Source of the DNA: Nephromyces sp. MM_2019 | Lineage: Eukaryota; Apicomplexa; Aconoidasida; Nephromycida | Assembly: GCA_015657535.1 (NCBI GenBank) | Contig: JADHZB010002011.1 | Coordinates: 1 to 64,000 of the forward strand | DNA length: 64,000 nucleotides | Direction of reading: 5' to 3' | In this document: positions 13,001-25,500 of the stretch, in pieces | How the letters are laid out: every line of letters begins with the position of its first letter | Numbering within the stretch: the first letter of the stretch is position 1 | The notes under the pieces: generated by a model | The model's database searches: none | What the model was told of the DNA's origin: nothing | What the model saw: only the letters and a program-made list of their open reading frames with translations | Position numbers and translations under genes: made by a program

Positions 13001-13371
13001 TTTTTGAGCGCTGTTTATACGCTTTATCTGTCATAGCTTCATATTTTTCGCCGTCTGAGCAACCGCTATACGCAGCCCAGTTTCAATCAGCTTAGGAATC
13101 CATTCTTTTTTCTTCTAGTTGCATATTTTTGAGTAAAGTTTTGCAGTCAGCAAGATTTTTCTATACTGATCCCGCTTTATTTACTTATTTCAGAGGTTAC
13201 TTCAAGACGAACCTGTTCAAACGCTTAGACGCTAACATTATCATGAAAAGGCTCAAGCTTCACCATATGAAGCATCCGAAGAACGGTTTTGTTGAAGAGC
13301 AGCCACCTTCAATATCTTCTGCTTCGGAAGCTTCGTCACCTGCGCCTTCAGAGCCTCCTGTAAAGGAGTAG
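7021..13371 (+). CDS. HDDC2-like HD-domain phosphohydrolase, 8 exons, 232 aa
   Basis: Members of this family (human HDDC2, bacterial YfbR) are metal-dependent phosphohydrolases; YfbR is a 5'-deoxynucleotidase. Exons: 7021-7113, 8378-8420, 9153-9234, 9723-9825, 10417-10498, 11133-11210, 12125-12164, 13194-13371. They total 699 nt, keep phase at every junction and end in TAG. Family landmarks run in the expected order: [27 protein letters not shown] with metal ligand His52, [16 protein letters not shown] with His81-Asp82 and Glu85, [24 protein letters not shown] with Asp147, and FFDSTRGYFKTN. All HD metal ligands are present. The C-terminus (from about 205) is a Ser/Pro/Glu-rich tail absent from the compact family core. 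Introns make up about 5.65 kb of the 6.35-kb span and are T-rich on the coding strand. The substrate is inferred from the family. Confidence 0.9.
12858..12885. repeat. CA microsatellite in an intron
   Basis: An almost pure CACACA run in the last intron of the HD-domain gene. It is on the plus (coding) strand, opposite to the TG orientation that dominates in other introns of this window. Confidence 0.85.
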
Positions 13372-16300
13372 CCTTGATGCTATCGCCAGGCCTTTCACGT
13401 ATCTTTTCTAAATTTTTTCCTTTATACAACCAAGCTATGTACCTCTCGGAAATGTACAGAAGACGGGGGGCAGACACACGAATTTACATAGGCTTGTTGA
13501 CTGCCTAGCTATAGAGGTTTTTCGTGCAAACTATGAAAACATCTTACTTTAGTTTTGAGTTTATAACTTCACCACTGTTTTGTAATATGAATATCTCATA
13601 AGTATTGAACTTTTGTATTTTTTGGGGGTTTTTTCATTGGAGTCGATCAAATTCTATGACTCTAGCCTAGAAATGGAAATCCTTTAGTAGAGCCAGATTT
13701 TATGTTGTTGGCATAACTATTCAGTAGGCTAATTTATCTTGAACTCGTAGCCTGAGTGTTATTTTGTAGTGCTTTTTGATTACAGCAGTATAACCAGTGG
13801 TTTATTTTTGTTAAAAACCATATTTTTGTAACCTTTGTTTAACCCCCTTATTTAACTTTCTATTGGTACGTTAGTGGTACAGGGTTTTTCTTGTTTGAGC
13901 AATATGATGCAGGAGACTCTCACTGCTTAGCTTGGCATGTCGCATTTTCTGGCTAATGACAAAATCTTGCGAACTTATCTAGCTACGCGGATTTCGTTAA
14001 TTGCGTGTTGAATCTAGAAAGCATTCCTCCAGCTACAGCATTTGCGTGGTGCCCTGGTTTGTCGCCACTCCTGAAAAGTTGGATTAGTGTGTATTTATGT
14101 CAGTATATTTATATAGATTTTGAGCTAAGCAAACCGCTAACTGTATCTGGTGAATCACTTGCTTGTGATGCGACATGGCGTATTATTATTAATTCAACTT
14201 CTTGTGGTGGTACAAGTTTGAAGGGGAAGCCTTCGAGGTACAATTCTCCGCTAAAATTAAAGAGGTGACGCTCCGAGGAAGCAGGTGTGTAGCTGTGCAT
14301 ACTGCGCTGGTGCTGCTATTGTCACCGATTATCGTAGAGGATGATTATCTTTTCTACGATCGTGTTTTTCTTGCTGCCAGGGATTAGATCATGCCTTATA
14401 GACTTGCGCATACCGCTCACAAACGCTAAAATGCTAGTCCGGGCAGGAAATTATTGAGTTTTTGCCAAAAAATCGTATAACTACCAAAAATGTCAGCAAG
14501 TCAGGGAGTTTATGCTAATAGAGCCTTTGGATTCCTCCTAGTAATCTTGTGTACAAATTGAAAAAAACGGGATTGACAACTGATAACCCAAGCACCACCA
14601 GTCATGCCCTGTGGTCATGTGCTGAAGTGCGAGATATCATATATCATGCGTTGGACCTAGTCTCTTCAAAGCATGCGCAAAAAAGCAGCGATTTTTGTGT
14701 ATAGTCATGTAAATGGCTTTGTTACCGCATAGAGTGGTACTTTGTGAAGTATCCTTAAGCACAACAATTCAATCCACTTCCGAGCAAGCGTTTTTCCGGG
14801 TATACAAGTCAACATTAATCATGCTAATTATGCCATTAGTGTTATTAATAAAATAATAGAAATTATTATTTATATGCATGCGGTGTCTTTGAACACTCGG
14901 CTGCTTTTTTTGTCGGATATGTAGCAATTTCCATGTACTAACCTCGCATTCGTAGCATGTACCTTTGGTGCATTCTTGCATTTATTCTAGCTTTAATCGA
15001 TGTTCGGAGGATGCGCTAAACTGGGAAGCAAAAACATGTGTACAACAAGAAAGTTGTTAAAACTTGCTTCAAAAGTTTAAATTGTTGCTTTTTTCAAAAA
15101 TTCGATTAAAATACTCCAATTAAATTTCTTCCAAAGATGTTCTATTCTTGTTAAGAATTACATCGTTGCCTTTCATAAAAGCAGGTTTTAAGTCCTGTCT
15201 AAAAGAATTTTTGATAGGACAAATAAATTCTTTAATCAAAGAATAGTACTCGTGTTGTTTTCTTATCAACTTAGAATCCATAGCAGTCTTGTACTACAAC
15301 TTTACTAAATCTGTGTATTTCAACGATAAAAACAAAGCATTATTTTTTTTAATGCAAAGGGCAGAAAATTTTTTCCCGAGCAAGAAGATGCGGTAGTCCT
15401 CTACTTTTGCAAAGTCTGTGGTATAGCCTCAATAGCGTGCTTAACTGGGCTTTAACCTTTCTTATTCTTTTTCTTCACGGGCATAGCCGTCAAAACAATC
15501 CATAAGCAGAGTCTCATTTTCGATGTGTGTCCGTAAGGATACACTTTGAACAAGTGTGGAATACCTTCATTTATTCTAGGATATATCTAGCAGTATAACA
15601 AAAGGGTAAATATTTCCTTAAATTGCTATAAAATTCTGTCAATATCCGGGTAGTTGTTATATTCCAGCATAGGGAAACCTTTAGATGAATCCTACAAAAT
15701 GAAGCAACTTTCAATTGGACACTCTTTGAAATTTCACTGTGAATGCTGATTTAAAGGTGTGTGGGAGTGACAATAGGCAAGAAAAGTTTAATGCGTCGTC
15801 AAGGTTTTGAGTCTGTAATAAAGCAATGACTATGTTTTGAAGAATTGAAGCGTATTTAAGATGCTATCCTCTGTAAGTTGTACATATTACCATTGAATTG
15901 CTTAATGTCGCTGTTGCTAGACTTCTGCTCCATTATGAGCTCAACTCTAGGAAAATTTAAAAGGTTTATCAACAAATTCTTCGCTCTTTTTTTCAGAGGT
16001 AAATAGGGAAATATATAAATCGTATTCGCTCCTCGTACTATAAAAAAGATGACAATTACTTTGGAAGAATTCTTAAAGACCGGATAGAACACTATATGTG
16101 CAAGAACTAGCATTACTCAATATAGAAGGCACTACTTTAAGCATAGTTGACGCATGCTGATTAAGCAAGAGTCTTTTTTTTTATGAATACCCGGAATTGC
16201 GGAAATTTGGAGATACCTGCATCAATTTGCTTCTATTACCTTCAATGCCTGTTCACGTAGCCTACTTGAGAATCTCTACTACATGACATTTACTTCATGT

Positions 16301-19300
16301 AAGTGAATTTTTACTGGGTATCTCTCGGAACGCAGTATCATTCATTCTACATATTATGAGGAAGATAATAACAGACCATGGGCAGCATTCGAAAATGCCG
16401 GCAAGAGGAACGTAAATCAAACTTTTTTTAATTAAATGCAAAGCAATTCGCTTGTATTTGAACAGGGTTCAAACATGTGAGAAAGCAATATTTGTGTCCA
16501 AAACTATAAATAAATTAGTGTGATATAATTATAGTCTGTCTTTACTATGTTGCTCGGTTAGTAATTATGGCATAATATTTACTATCATTGACATTCTGCA
16601 AAGATACTTAAATATTACCAAGGTCCAATATAGACTCAACTAAAACAAGGACATATTCTCTGACAAATGAGGTTTACGCATGCTGCACATGGACCTAAAT
16701 TTCTTTCCATTTGCAAAGGAAAGTATTTATAGGCATAAAAGTTGGTATCATTCATTGCGTTTTGACTCTTACCAGAGAACATGCTAGGTTACTTGTAGAA
16801 CAAGCTGTTAACTTTACTTTACACGTGTGTAATGAAACAGTAAGATCGGTACTACTTTTATTCAGGCAATAAAACTTAATTGCCAGTTCCGAAAAAAAAT
16901 ATTTACAGGAAAAAGATATCGAGTGTGGACTATTAGTATTTTTTCTATTCCTTACTAACGCTTCTGTAATGCGATGAACACACGGCAGGGCTGCACAACA
17001 GAGCAAATTCTATTGTTCCATTTCAAGTGAGGATTCTTGAAATCCTTTGTTATGAATGGAAAATGGTCTTTTTCGCGAAAATTCTCTTTATTTCCTTGAA
17101 AAATATACTATTCATCCAGACCTAAACCCTCTGAGGTTATTGGACCAAGAGTCAAAACAACCATGTAAGAGACTAGAACAAAGTAAAAGTGTAATATCAC
17201 TTCATCAGGATCAGATGGCAACTTGGATTCCTATAAATAAAAACTGAAATTTCTCCATAAAGGGCATCGTCTAGCAAAGCAGAGGTTATCAAATTAAAAA
17301 TTCTATTTCTGCTGTGTAATTGTACTGTAGTATCTGCCCTAAAACTAGGCAAGCTGTAGGTAACTAAGCAACGGATTCTCTCAAGCAAGGAGGATTTATG
17401 GGACACCTTGATAGGAAATTGACAAAAAAGGTTCACCTCCTAATAGCCTTGTTTTTTCCTAAATGATTCACCTTTCAAACTTTGCTAGCAATCATAAGCA
17501 AAGGCTGAAAAGGATGAGTCAGTCCCAGCTGGTCACAACTTGCAGCAAAAATAGTACAGCGAACTATCAAACAGTGGGATGGAACAAAAAAAATGCTTAA
17601 GAAGAGGCAAGAGCACGCTCTGTAGTATGCTCTGCGTGGCGTATGCATGTAGCATGAACTTCAATTGTCTGCTGAAAAAAATTGTCAAAAAAGGCTTCAT
17701 CCAATACTCAGCTGGAATAATCCAATTTTTACTAATTACACAGTTTCCAGATATTCTGTTGCACAAAATCTTCTTTATTTTTGCGCGTTAATGATAACGG
17801 CATCGCGTTTTTCAGACGAAACTTAGCATGTTTGTGTTGAGAGAAGTCTGCTCATTAAAGTACACCATCCTAACATAAAAAAAGCCTAATTTTCAATGAA
17901 TTTGCAGGAAAATCAGCAAAAAAAAGCAATGAATGTGACTCGAGCAAATGTTTGATTTCTTGCTAAACCCTGGACTTACCAAAGCCGAGCTGTACACCGT
18001 GACATATATGAAGAGACATGGCTTTACTGTATAGTAAAAACTTACTGACTACTTCAAGTACTTTATCATAACCAATAAAGCACATCGCCACTCACCCATA
18101 ATTTAGCAAAACTACGTAATGATTTAGATTAGCTAGTTATACTCTATTACAAAAACTTACCCACTACTTCAGTCACTTTATTATACCCAATAAAGCACAT
18201 CACCACTTTAACCCATATTCTTTCAAACTGCTTACTAACCTATATTACCTAATAATTCAAGACTCGCTGATTCAAAAGAAACATGTGTTATTATCTTCAT
18301 CTATATACAGGTAATTTCTAGTTTGATATTGTATTCAAAGTCTATAAATTTTAAAAATAGATAAACGAAGCCAAAACTCCTTATTCGTAAGCGCGTCCTA
18401 GCTACCCTTCAGTTTGCCTCCTAAGTACCGGGAAACCCCTATAGGTCGCAGCGAGGACTGCCAGGGTATTGAGGAAAACGATCCCAGGAAGACCTGGTAC
18501 GCTCGATTTACAGGTCTAGAAATAAACAAGCTTTAATAGCTCTCACCTACCTACTATATATGTAAATGTGGGAGATACCTTAGTTACTGCTAAGCCTATG
18601 CTGCCTGAGAAGTCAGAAGCGTTTGACGGTAGAAGCTAAGTGCAAGCAATACAAGTATAAGTGGCACTTTAGGGGAATTGTGACTGTGTAGCACAAACCT
18701 GAGCTAGCTTGAAGATGAAATAATATTATTATACATAAATACATATATTTATGTATATACTTCTCTTTAGCTCGCTTGTGTGTGTAGAAAAATGGAGCCT
18801 TCTTCCTGGTGCTTTCTTGAATAAATCCACATTCCCTCATTTTTGCTTGAAAGTTGGTTCTTTTTTGTTGATACGAAATTTGTCACCTTCACTTCGCCTC
18901 CACTCGATGAATCCTGAAGGTACCCTCTGATTAAAAACACTTACAAACACATGCAGACTTTACTTTCCAGTCTACTCTAACCTTCAGTGAGTTTACTCGT
19001 TTCCTGCCTCTTTTAATTGCTTTTTTCTGGGAGAGAAAGGACTGCATTTTTGGCCTTAATAGCAGTTGTAGAACCCCTTTCCACCGCGCTTGGAGGAGAA
19101 AATGTGTACATGATAATACTACACATACGCACACTGCTTTTGAGGAGAACACGCACGTAACACACACACGCACACTGTAATCTTCTGTGCTCCCCAGCTA
19201 AAATCAAACGCTTCTCCACCTCGTTTTATAACTTTCCAGAGTTTTGCCTATACTACCTTTGGGCTGATCATAGTAATCTCCTGTGCGTAAAGCTGTCTGA

Positions 19301-19555
19301 AAGCTAAAGTTTGTGGAAAAAGAAGGGTTTTTCTTCCTGTAATGGCACCAATCGTTAATATTAAACCGTTTCCTGCATGCTCCTGATGGCGCAGGTGTAA
19401 GACTAGTGAGAGACCTGGGACTAATATTAAACAGAGTAGTACCTTTAACATTCAGTAAGATACGATAACCAAATTTTCATAGGCAGCCTCAGTACAGCTG
19501 TCGTCTCTGTACTCAGTTAAGAAAAAGAGGGTTCCAGGCGAAATAGCACTTTAAG
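13372..19555. other. 6.2-kb intergenic region, no confident gene
   Basis: No exon chain with family motifs was found. The stretch around 13990-14268 (+) stays open for about 100 codons, but has no recognisable domain and no clear start. An imperfect direct duplication lies at 18030-18230. The 3' part, just before 19556, must include the promoter of the FabF gene; I could not pick out specific elements. Confidence 0.5.
18030..18230. repeat. imperfect direct duplication of about 75 bp
   Basis: Two copies, at about 18036-18105 and 18150-18222, share AAAAACTTAC, ACTACTTCA, CTTTAT and CCAATAAAGCACATC in the same order, with point differences and small indels. No inverted ends or coding frame suggest a transposable element. 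Confidence 0.75.
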
Positions 19556-22500
19556 ATGGGGGGCCGTTGGGCATCTTCTGCCTTAGCGTTGGCGTTTTTT
19601 GGCACTTTTTTTCTTCATGCAGTAGGTGCGACTTCCGGGTGCGTTCTTGGAGGCCAATTTAATGACTGGATTGAGACTTTTAAAAGTTTACCGGAAGACG
19701 GAATTTTGTTCAGGGTAAGTCCTTTCTCCACACTCACACTGGAACTTGCTGTTATAGAAGATGTGCGGTTTTATTGCCTCTTTAAGGTAGTGAATATTTG
19801 ATTCCCGATCTTATCGAAGATGTGGAGTTTTTTTACTTCCGTTAGTTTCCTCTTGTTTAATTTCCTCCTGCTTTCAAAAAAATCTGCGGATTTTGAGCTA
19901 TAAAAGCTCATAAATTATTCAAAGAGCCAACTGAAATCCTCCCTCAAGTTTCTGGAAGTTTGTTTTTTCGACACACTGCTTGGCCGCTTGAAAAAATTGT
20001 AGTGATAAATATTTTAACGGTACTAATAAAAATAACGACTTAAAAAGTGTTTTTAAGCAGCTTCTACAAGCAGATAACTTTTGTCAGCGCATAGTGCTAA
20101 GCACATCAAAGTAGAACAGATTCTCACATAACTGATTAAATTGAAATTATGTATAATTTAGCTTTTCATTGACGTTTTATTCTGGGAAAAACTTTGTAAA
20201 TCTTGCTCCTGTTTGCAAGGTTTCTGATGCGAAAGGCTCTCTTTATTTATATGTTTTCATAGCGAACTAGAGTTATCATTGAGACCCACTATCTCGTGTG
20301 TTTGTGTGTGTGTATGTATGTGTGCTTGTACTCAAATTATAGGTGCCTTCTTCATGTGAAAAAATCGAGTTTCTGAGAAATTATCGGCAAGAAAACGAAT
20401 TTTTTTGTAGGCAATTGCCAGCATTTTGTGAAATGTTCGTGATTGACTTTTCCTTCAAGTTTTGCTGTTTTTGGTGAAAAAGCAGAAGAATTTGACTGTT
20501 AATTGTATAGTGAAGATGGAGTGTCTACTTTGAACAATGAAGTTATCTTTACTTGTTCATCTTTTGTGAAGATTTTTTTTTTCTGAGGCTGAGCGAGTAG
20601 TGTTATTTTTGTATTAGTTGATATATTAAATATAATTCATTCTATGCATCAGTTACAACAAATGTGTTTACAAGTAGTATCTGGTACCAGTGAAATTTTT
20701 ATCGCTATTTATAATAGCAGTGTGTGTGTTTGTGGCGTAAACTCTGGGAGATTTGCTCTTGTGGCTATTGTTTTTGTGTGTTTCAGTAATTGACGCCTGC
20801 TTTAGCCGATGCACAATATTTGGGCTTTTTACATGTTTAAGTAAGATATGTGTGCATTTTGTGTGTTTAACTGAGGAGTGTGTGTGAGATAAAAGCATTT
20901 TATGTGTCTAACTGAGGAATAAGTCTAATGCATTCCTCGTGTGCATAATGAAGAATTACCTATAATTTTGGACGCTTTATTTCTCTGCTTCTAGGATGAG
21001 GTTAGACTGAGAAATTTGTTGCTTCTAAATATCTCTGATTTCATGGTAGCTTACGTCGTTGCACATTACTTGAATAACATGCGATTTTTAGGATTGAAAG
21101 CCTTTTTTGTCGCAATTGTGCTCACATTTGTGTGCTGTGATTTCTCGTAATGATAGCGTCTCCTATGGTGAAGAGTTAAATAGGTTAATGCCTCAATATA
21201 TGAGTATCTCAAATCTCGAAAAATAATTATCATATTCTTCTAATATTGCCGTATCTAAACGGCGTTGTAGTGTGCTGCCGCTGCACAGGGGGTGTGTGGT
21301 TGTGTCTCTCTCTGTGTGTTTCTCTGTGTCTCTCTCTATCTCTGTGTGTTTCTGTCTTTTTTGGGGATAACATAATCTATTACTCTGTTCTGAACGACGT
21401 TCTTACCACTGTTACTTCACTATTACTACCTTGAACGAAGTACTAGCTAGAAATTACTAGTTTTTGCATAGTTGGTAGCTAAAGTACTTCATGTAACGAA
21501 TTGGTCGAAAATAAGCCCCCCCCTGGGGTATTTGATGTATTCAAAAAGTGTATAGAATATGTTTTGAGTAGCATAAAAGGAAAAAATCTCTAATGCAGCT
21601 TTCTCCCAGTCATTTGTCGCTTTTTTTGCCTCTTTTTCTTGCTTGTAGGATGTTTTACCCTCTATTATAGCTAGAAACCGCCCTCCAGGGTTTGTGAGCA
21701 CACTTCGACGGGCGAAATATTCGTCTTCTGATAACAAAGGCCTTTACCTCAAGCAGGCTCTCCGGAGTACCACTCGTGATGCGGACCTTACATCTCTTCA
21801 TGCAGTAAGCAGGAGCATCTTCTAGCTGCTTTGAGTTATGGTATCTTCGTAGAGGTGAAGCATTGAGTGTAGCTTCGTCAGAACAATTTTTCCTTGATTT
21901 TCTCTAGCTTTTACAGGAGTTTATCTTTTGAATTTTTTTTTAAACCCTTTACTCTTACATCTACTGAAGCTTCTTACTTTGATAAAGTAGCATTTTGTAT
22001 ACTTTATCTTTTGATTGTATCTATCCTTTCTTTGAAGATCTGTTTCCAACTCATGTTTAGTTTTTTTTCATCATTATTTTTTGATGGTTTAATTCAGTAA
22101 TCTTATATCTATTTTTAAAACTAGATTTTCGTATGCTGCTGTTTCTTAGCAAAACTTACCAAAGATTTTGTGCACTGGTATGGGGGTCGTTAATGCTGTT
22201 GGCACTGGAATCGATGAATTTTGGAAAAACTTGACTGCTGGAAAAAGTTTTACAAAAAAAGTCACGGAATTCGACGTTTCAGGGCTTCCCTGTCAAGGTG
22301 AAATGTGTGAAACTAAATGATGTTTTTCTGCGAAGAGGCAGGAAATTTTGTCGTAGATTGCTATAAAATATGAAAGTGAAGTTGGAAAGCATAAACACTG
22401 GAAAAAATTCAGATGTCAAGCTGTTTTTGTGTGTGTTTTCTCTTCGATTAGTATTCTTGGTAGAAACTAAATCGATTTGATCCTGTGGTGTGTTGTTGCT

Positions 22501-25500
22501 TGGTGATAAATTGCAGAATTCTGTGTGTTGGTGCTGATACTGTGGCACTTATTTCAATCCAGTGTATTTTGTGTGTGTATATTACACGGAGAGAGATAGC
22601 TCTTTTCCTGCTTGCTATGTGAAGCAAGATTTTCGCAAGAATCTGCTCCACTCTTTATAGAATCCATCGCTGTTTCTTGAAAAATGGAGAATTTATGAAG
22701 CGGAAAGATTATATGAAGTCGCAAAAAAATTCTTGTGGGATAGATATGAAAAAATGCACACAAAAACAACACAAGATTCCAAACACCAGACGTATGGCTT
22801 GTGAACTCTGTTGTTTGTTGTAGTGATCAAGGTATCTTTAAGGCATACCGATTTGTACGAGTTCATTTCCACTTCTCTGGCTTATTTTCTTTTCTTTTTC
22901 TTTTGTAAAATCTTCGTTTTTGCATTGAGTTTCTCAATTTATCTCCTTTTGCTTTTTAAACGAAACGCAGTCGCCTGTGCGATCGACAAGGAAGCCTTCC
23001 AGGGCCAATCTTACTACAAATTGCCAAGAGATCACCGAAGCAACGATTTTTTCACAACTTTTGCCGTGTGAGCAATGCTGTAGCGATTTTTCTGGATTTC
23101 GCTGATATTTTAATAGCTTCTCTGGAAGCTGAGACATGCTTGTAGCCTCTTTTTTTTCCTTTCATTATTTCTAACTTCATTTGATGATAATTTATACTTT
23201 TTCTTGCTATCTTCAAGAGCAATTTTTATGGTTTCTTCTACTCTACCAAGTCCTGCAAGAGATTCAGTAATTTGAATACTATGTTTTTAATTTGAGTTCC
23301 TTTTTCAGAGCTTGCTTGCTCTGTTTGAAGCATTTCTTTGCTCTGTTTGAAGCGTTTCTTTGCTGTGTTTAAAGCCTTTGTTTGCTGTGTTTAAATCTCT
23401 TTACGATACTTTTCAGAGCATATGTGTCTTCCCCCCCCTAAGCGTCTATTTTTTGTCGTGCCCACTGCACACATCAGGCTATCTACTTGTGTGTGCTATT
23501 AGAACTGTGAAGGCAGAAGCGTTTTTCCTTCTTCCTTGGCAAGATTTTATGTTATTTGTTGCTCATTGCTTAATATTAGCCAATCTTAGCCTGTGTGGGG
23601 ATGAGTTTGCTGGAAAAAAAAAATAGTGTGGCCTGCTCTATTGCTTTCTCCTCTGAGCTAGATACTTTGCAGGCTGCTTTCGTGGCTACCAAGTAGCTTC
23701 CAGTTTTAATCAACATGTGTGTGCGATTTTCCTCTCAGTGAGGAGGTTTTTTCGCCTTTTCTATGCTCTAGAGCCATCCCCTTGAGGAGTAGCATCATAC
23801 TTTACACGGCGAATTTTTGTGTGTGCTTTTGTTCTAATCATGAAGAAAGCTAAAGCATGCATAGAGAAATTCACCCACACACAGTCTGAACAGCCTATAT
23901 GGAGCCTAAACCCAGTCTATAGATAGCCTACACCCACACACACGCTTACCTTTATTCGCATCATTACTGAATTACCTATTGATTCTTCTCTTTGCTTTAT
24001 ACCCTTTTCATATTTACCCGCCAATTCCTCATTTCCAACTTCTAAATTCAGCTTTTTTCTATGAATTTTAAACCGCTGGTTAAAGCGTTTTAAGTCACCT
24101 TCTTCTTCTTTAGAGCTGCTTCAAAGCTAGCACTTGAAGATTCTGGGATTTTATCTTTCAAGATGGACCCTGAGCGTTTTGGAGTAATCATTGGCAGGTT
24201 ACCTTGCAGTTTCATCAGTCTGATTGCTACTTGAACACCCTCCTCTGCGGGGTTTTTATGAGCTTGTGTGTGTTGTTTGATGTTTCCATTAAAGCTTTTT
24301 GCTCAACCCTAGCTTTTGATCTACTCCTCTCTGAAGAATAAACTTTTTTTCTTTCATTATCTTGAAAGAGCTTACTTTTTCTTAGCACAAATGTGTGTTT
24401 GTTTTTTGTATTGTAATATTCCCTGTCTTTCAGTGGTATTGGAGGAATTGAATGGATGGAGCGTGAGCATCAAGCTTATCATAATAAAGGGCCGACGAGA
24501 GTATCTCCTTTTCTGGTTCCTGCGATGATTTCTGTAAGAAACTCGTTTTCTTTCTTCTTTTCTTTAGAGTTTACTGCTTCTTCATAGTTTTTTATGAATT
24601 GAAGGCGTTTTTTTCGCTGCTTTTTGCAAAACTTCCATTTGACTGCTTTTATGTATGATTTCTCTATTCTTTTGCAACTTTTCGTGATTTTGCCTCTACT
24701 AACGTATCAGTTTTTGTTGCTTCTTTTCCCTTTTTTCTGTATGTTCCCTCCTTTTGAGCTTTCATATCAAATTTCTTTGAGGAACAATGAACTAAGCGTA
24801 ATAAAAGATCTTCTCTCTACTTGTTTTTACGATTTCTTCCTCTTCATCGCTGTCTTTACTCTCTTTTTGGCGATCTATAGTGCTCGCGATTCATTTTTAA
24901 TTTACCCTTCACAAACACATATATTTGATCCCCGCGTTGTTGCCTGATACAACTTTCCAGTGTGTGTTTTATGAGCTTTAAATGAGGTTTCAAGAGACTC
25001 GCATATGTCTTGACTTTCTTCCTCTCTTGAAGATGATTTTCTCTGAAATTTTGAGTTCAAGTTCATACTTTTTCCTGTAGTGTTTTGTGTGCAAAAAAGT
25101 TTGATGAATCTCCCAACTATTGACTAAATGACGTTTCAAACACACTCTATCTATTAGGGTGATTTAGGTGTCTCACATCCACTACTGCTTGCACCAAAAT
25201 TCGTGTGTGTATGTGCAGAATACAGCTTCCGGCAAGGTTGCCATAGAATGCCAAGCCAAAGGCCCTAATTACGGCGTTGTTTCTGCGTGTGCAACTGGTG
25301 GCCACTCAATCGGGACAGCCATGAAATATCTTCAAAGTGGAGAAGCAGATGTGATGCTCTGTGGCGGTACAGAAGCTTCGTTTACTCCTCTTAGCTTCGC
25401 AGGGTTCAACGCATTACGTGCGATGGCTCAGGTAACTTTTTTGGTGGATTGTTTGTGAAGCTGTGTGAGTTTGCTATATGTGGGTGTGTACTTGGCATGA

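Noticed and set aside
18441..18530. possible structured RNA (local GC-rich hairpin CCAGGAAGACCTGG)
   Set aside because: Only one short hairpin is visible, and no tRNA, snRNA or 5S consensus could be matched.
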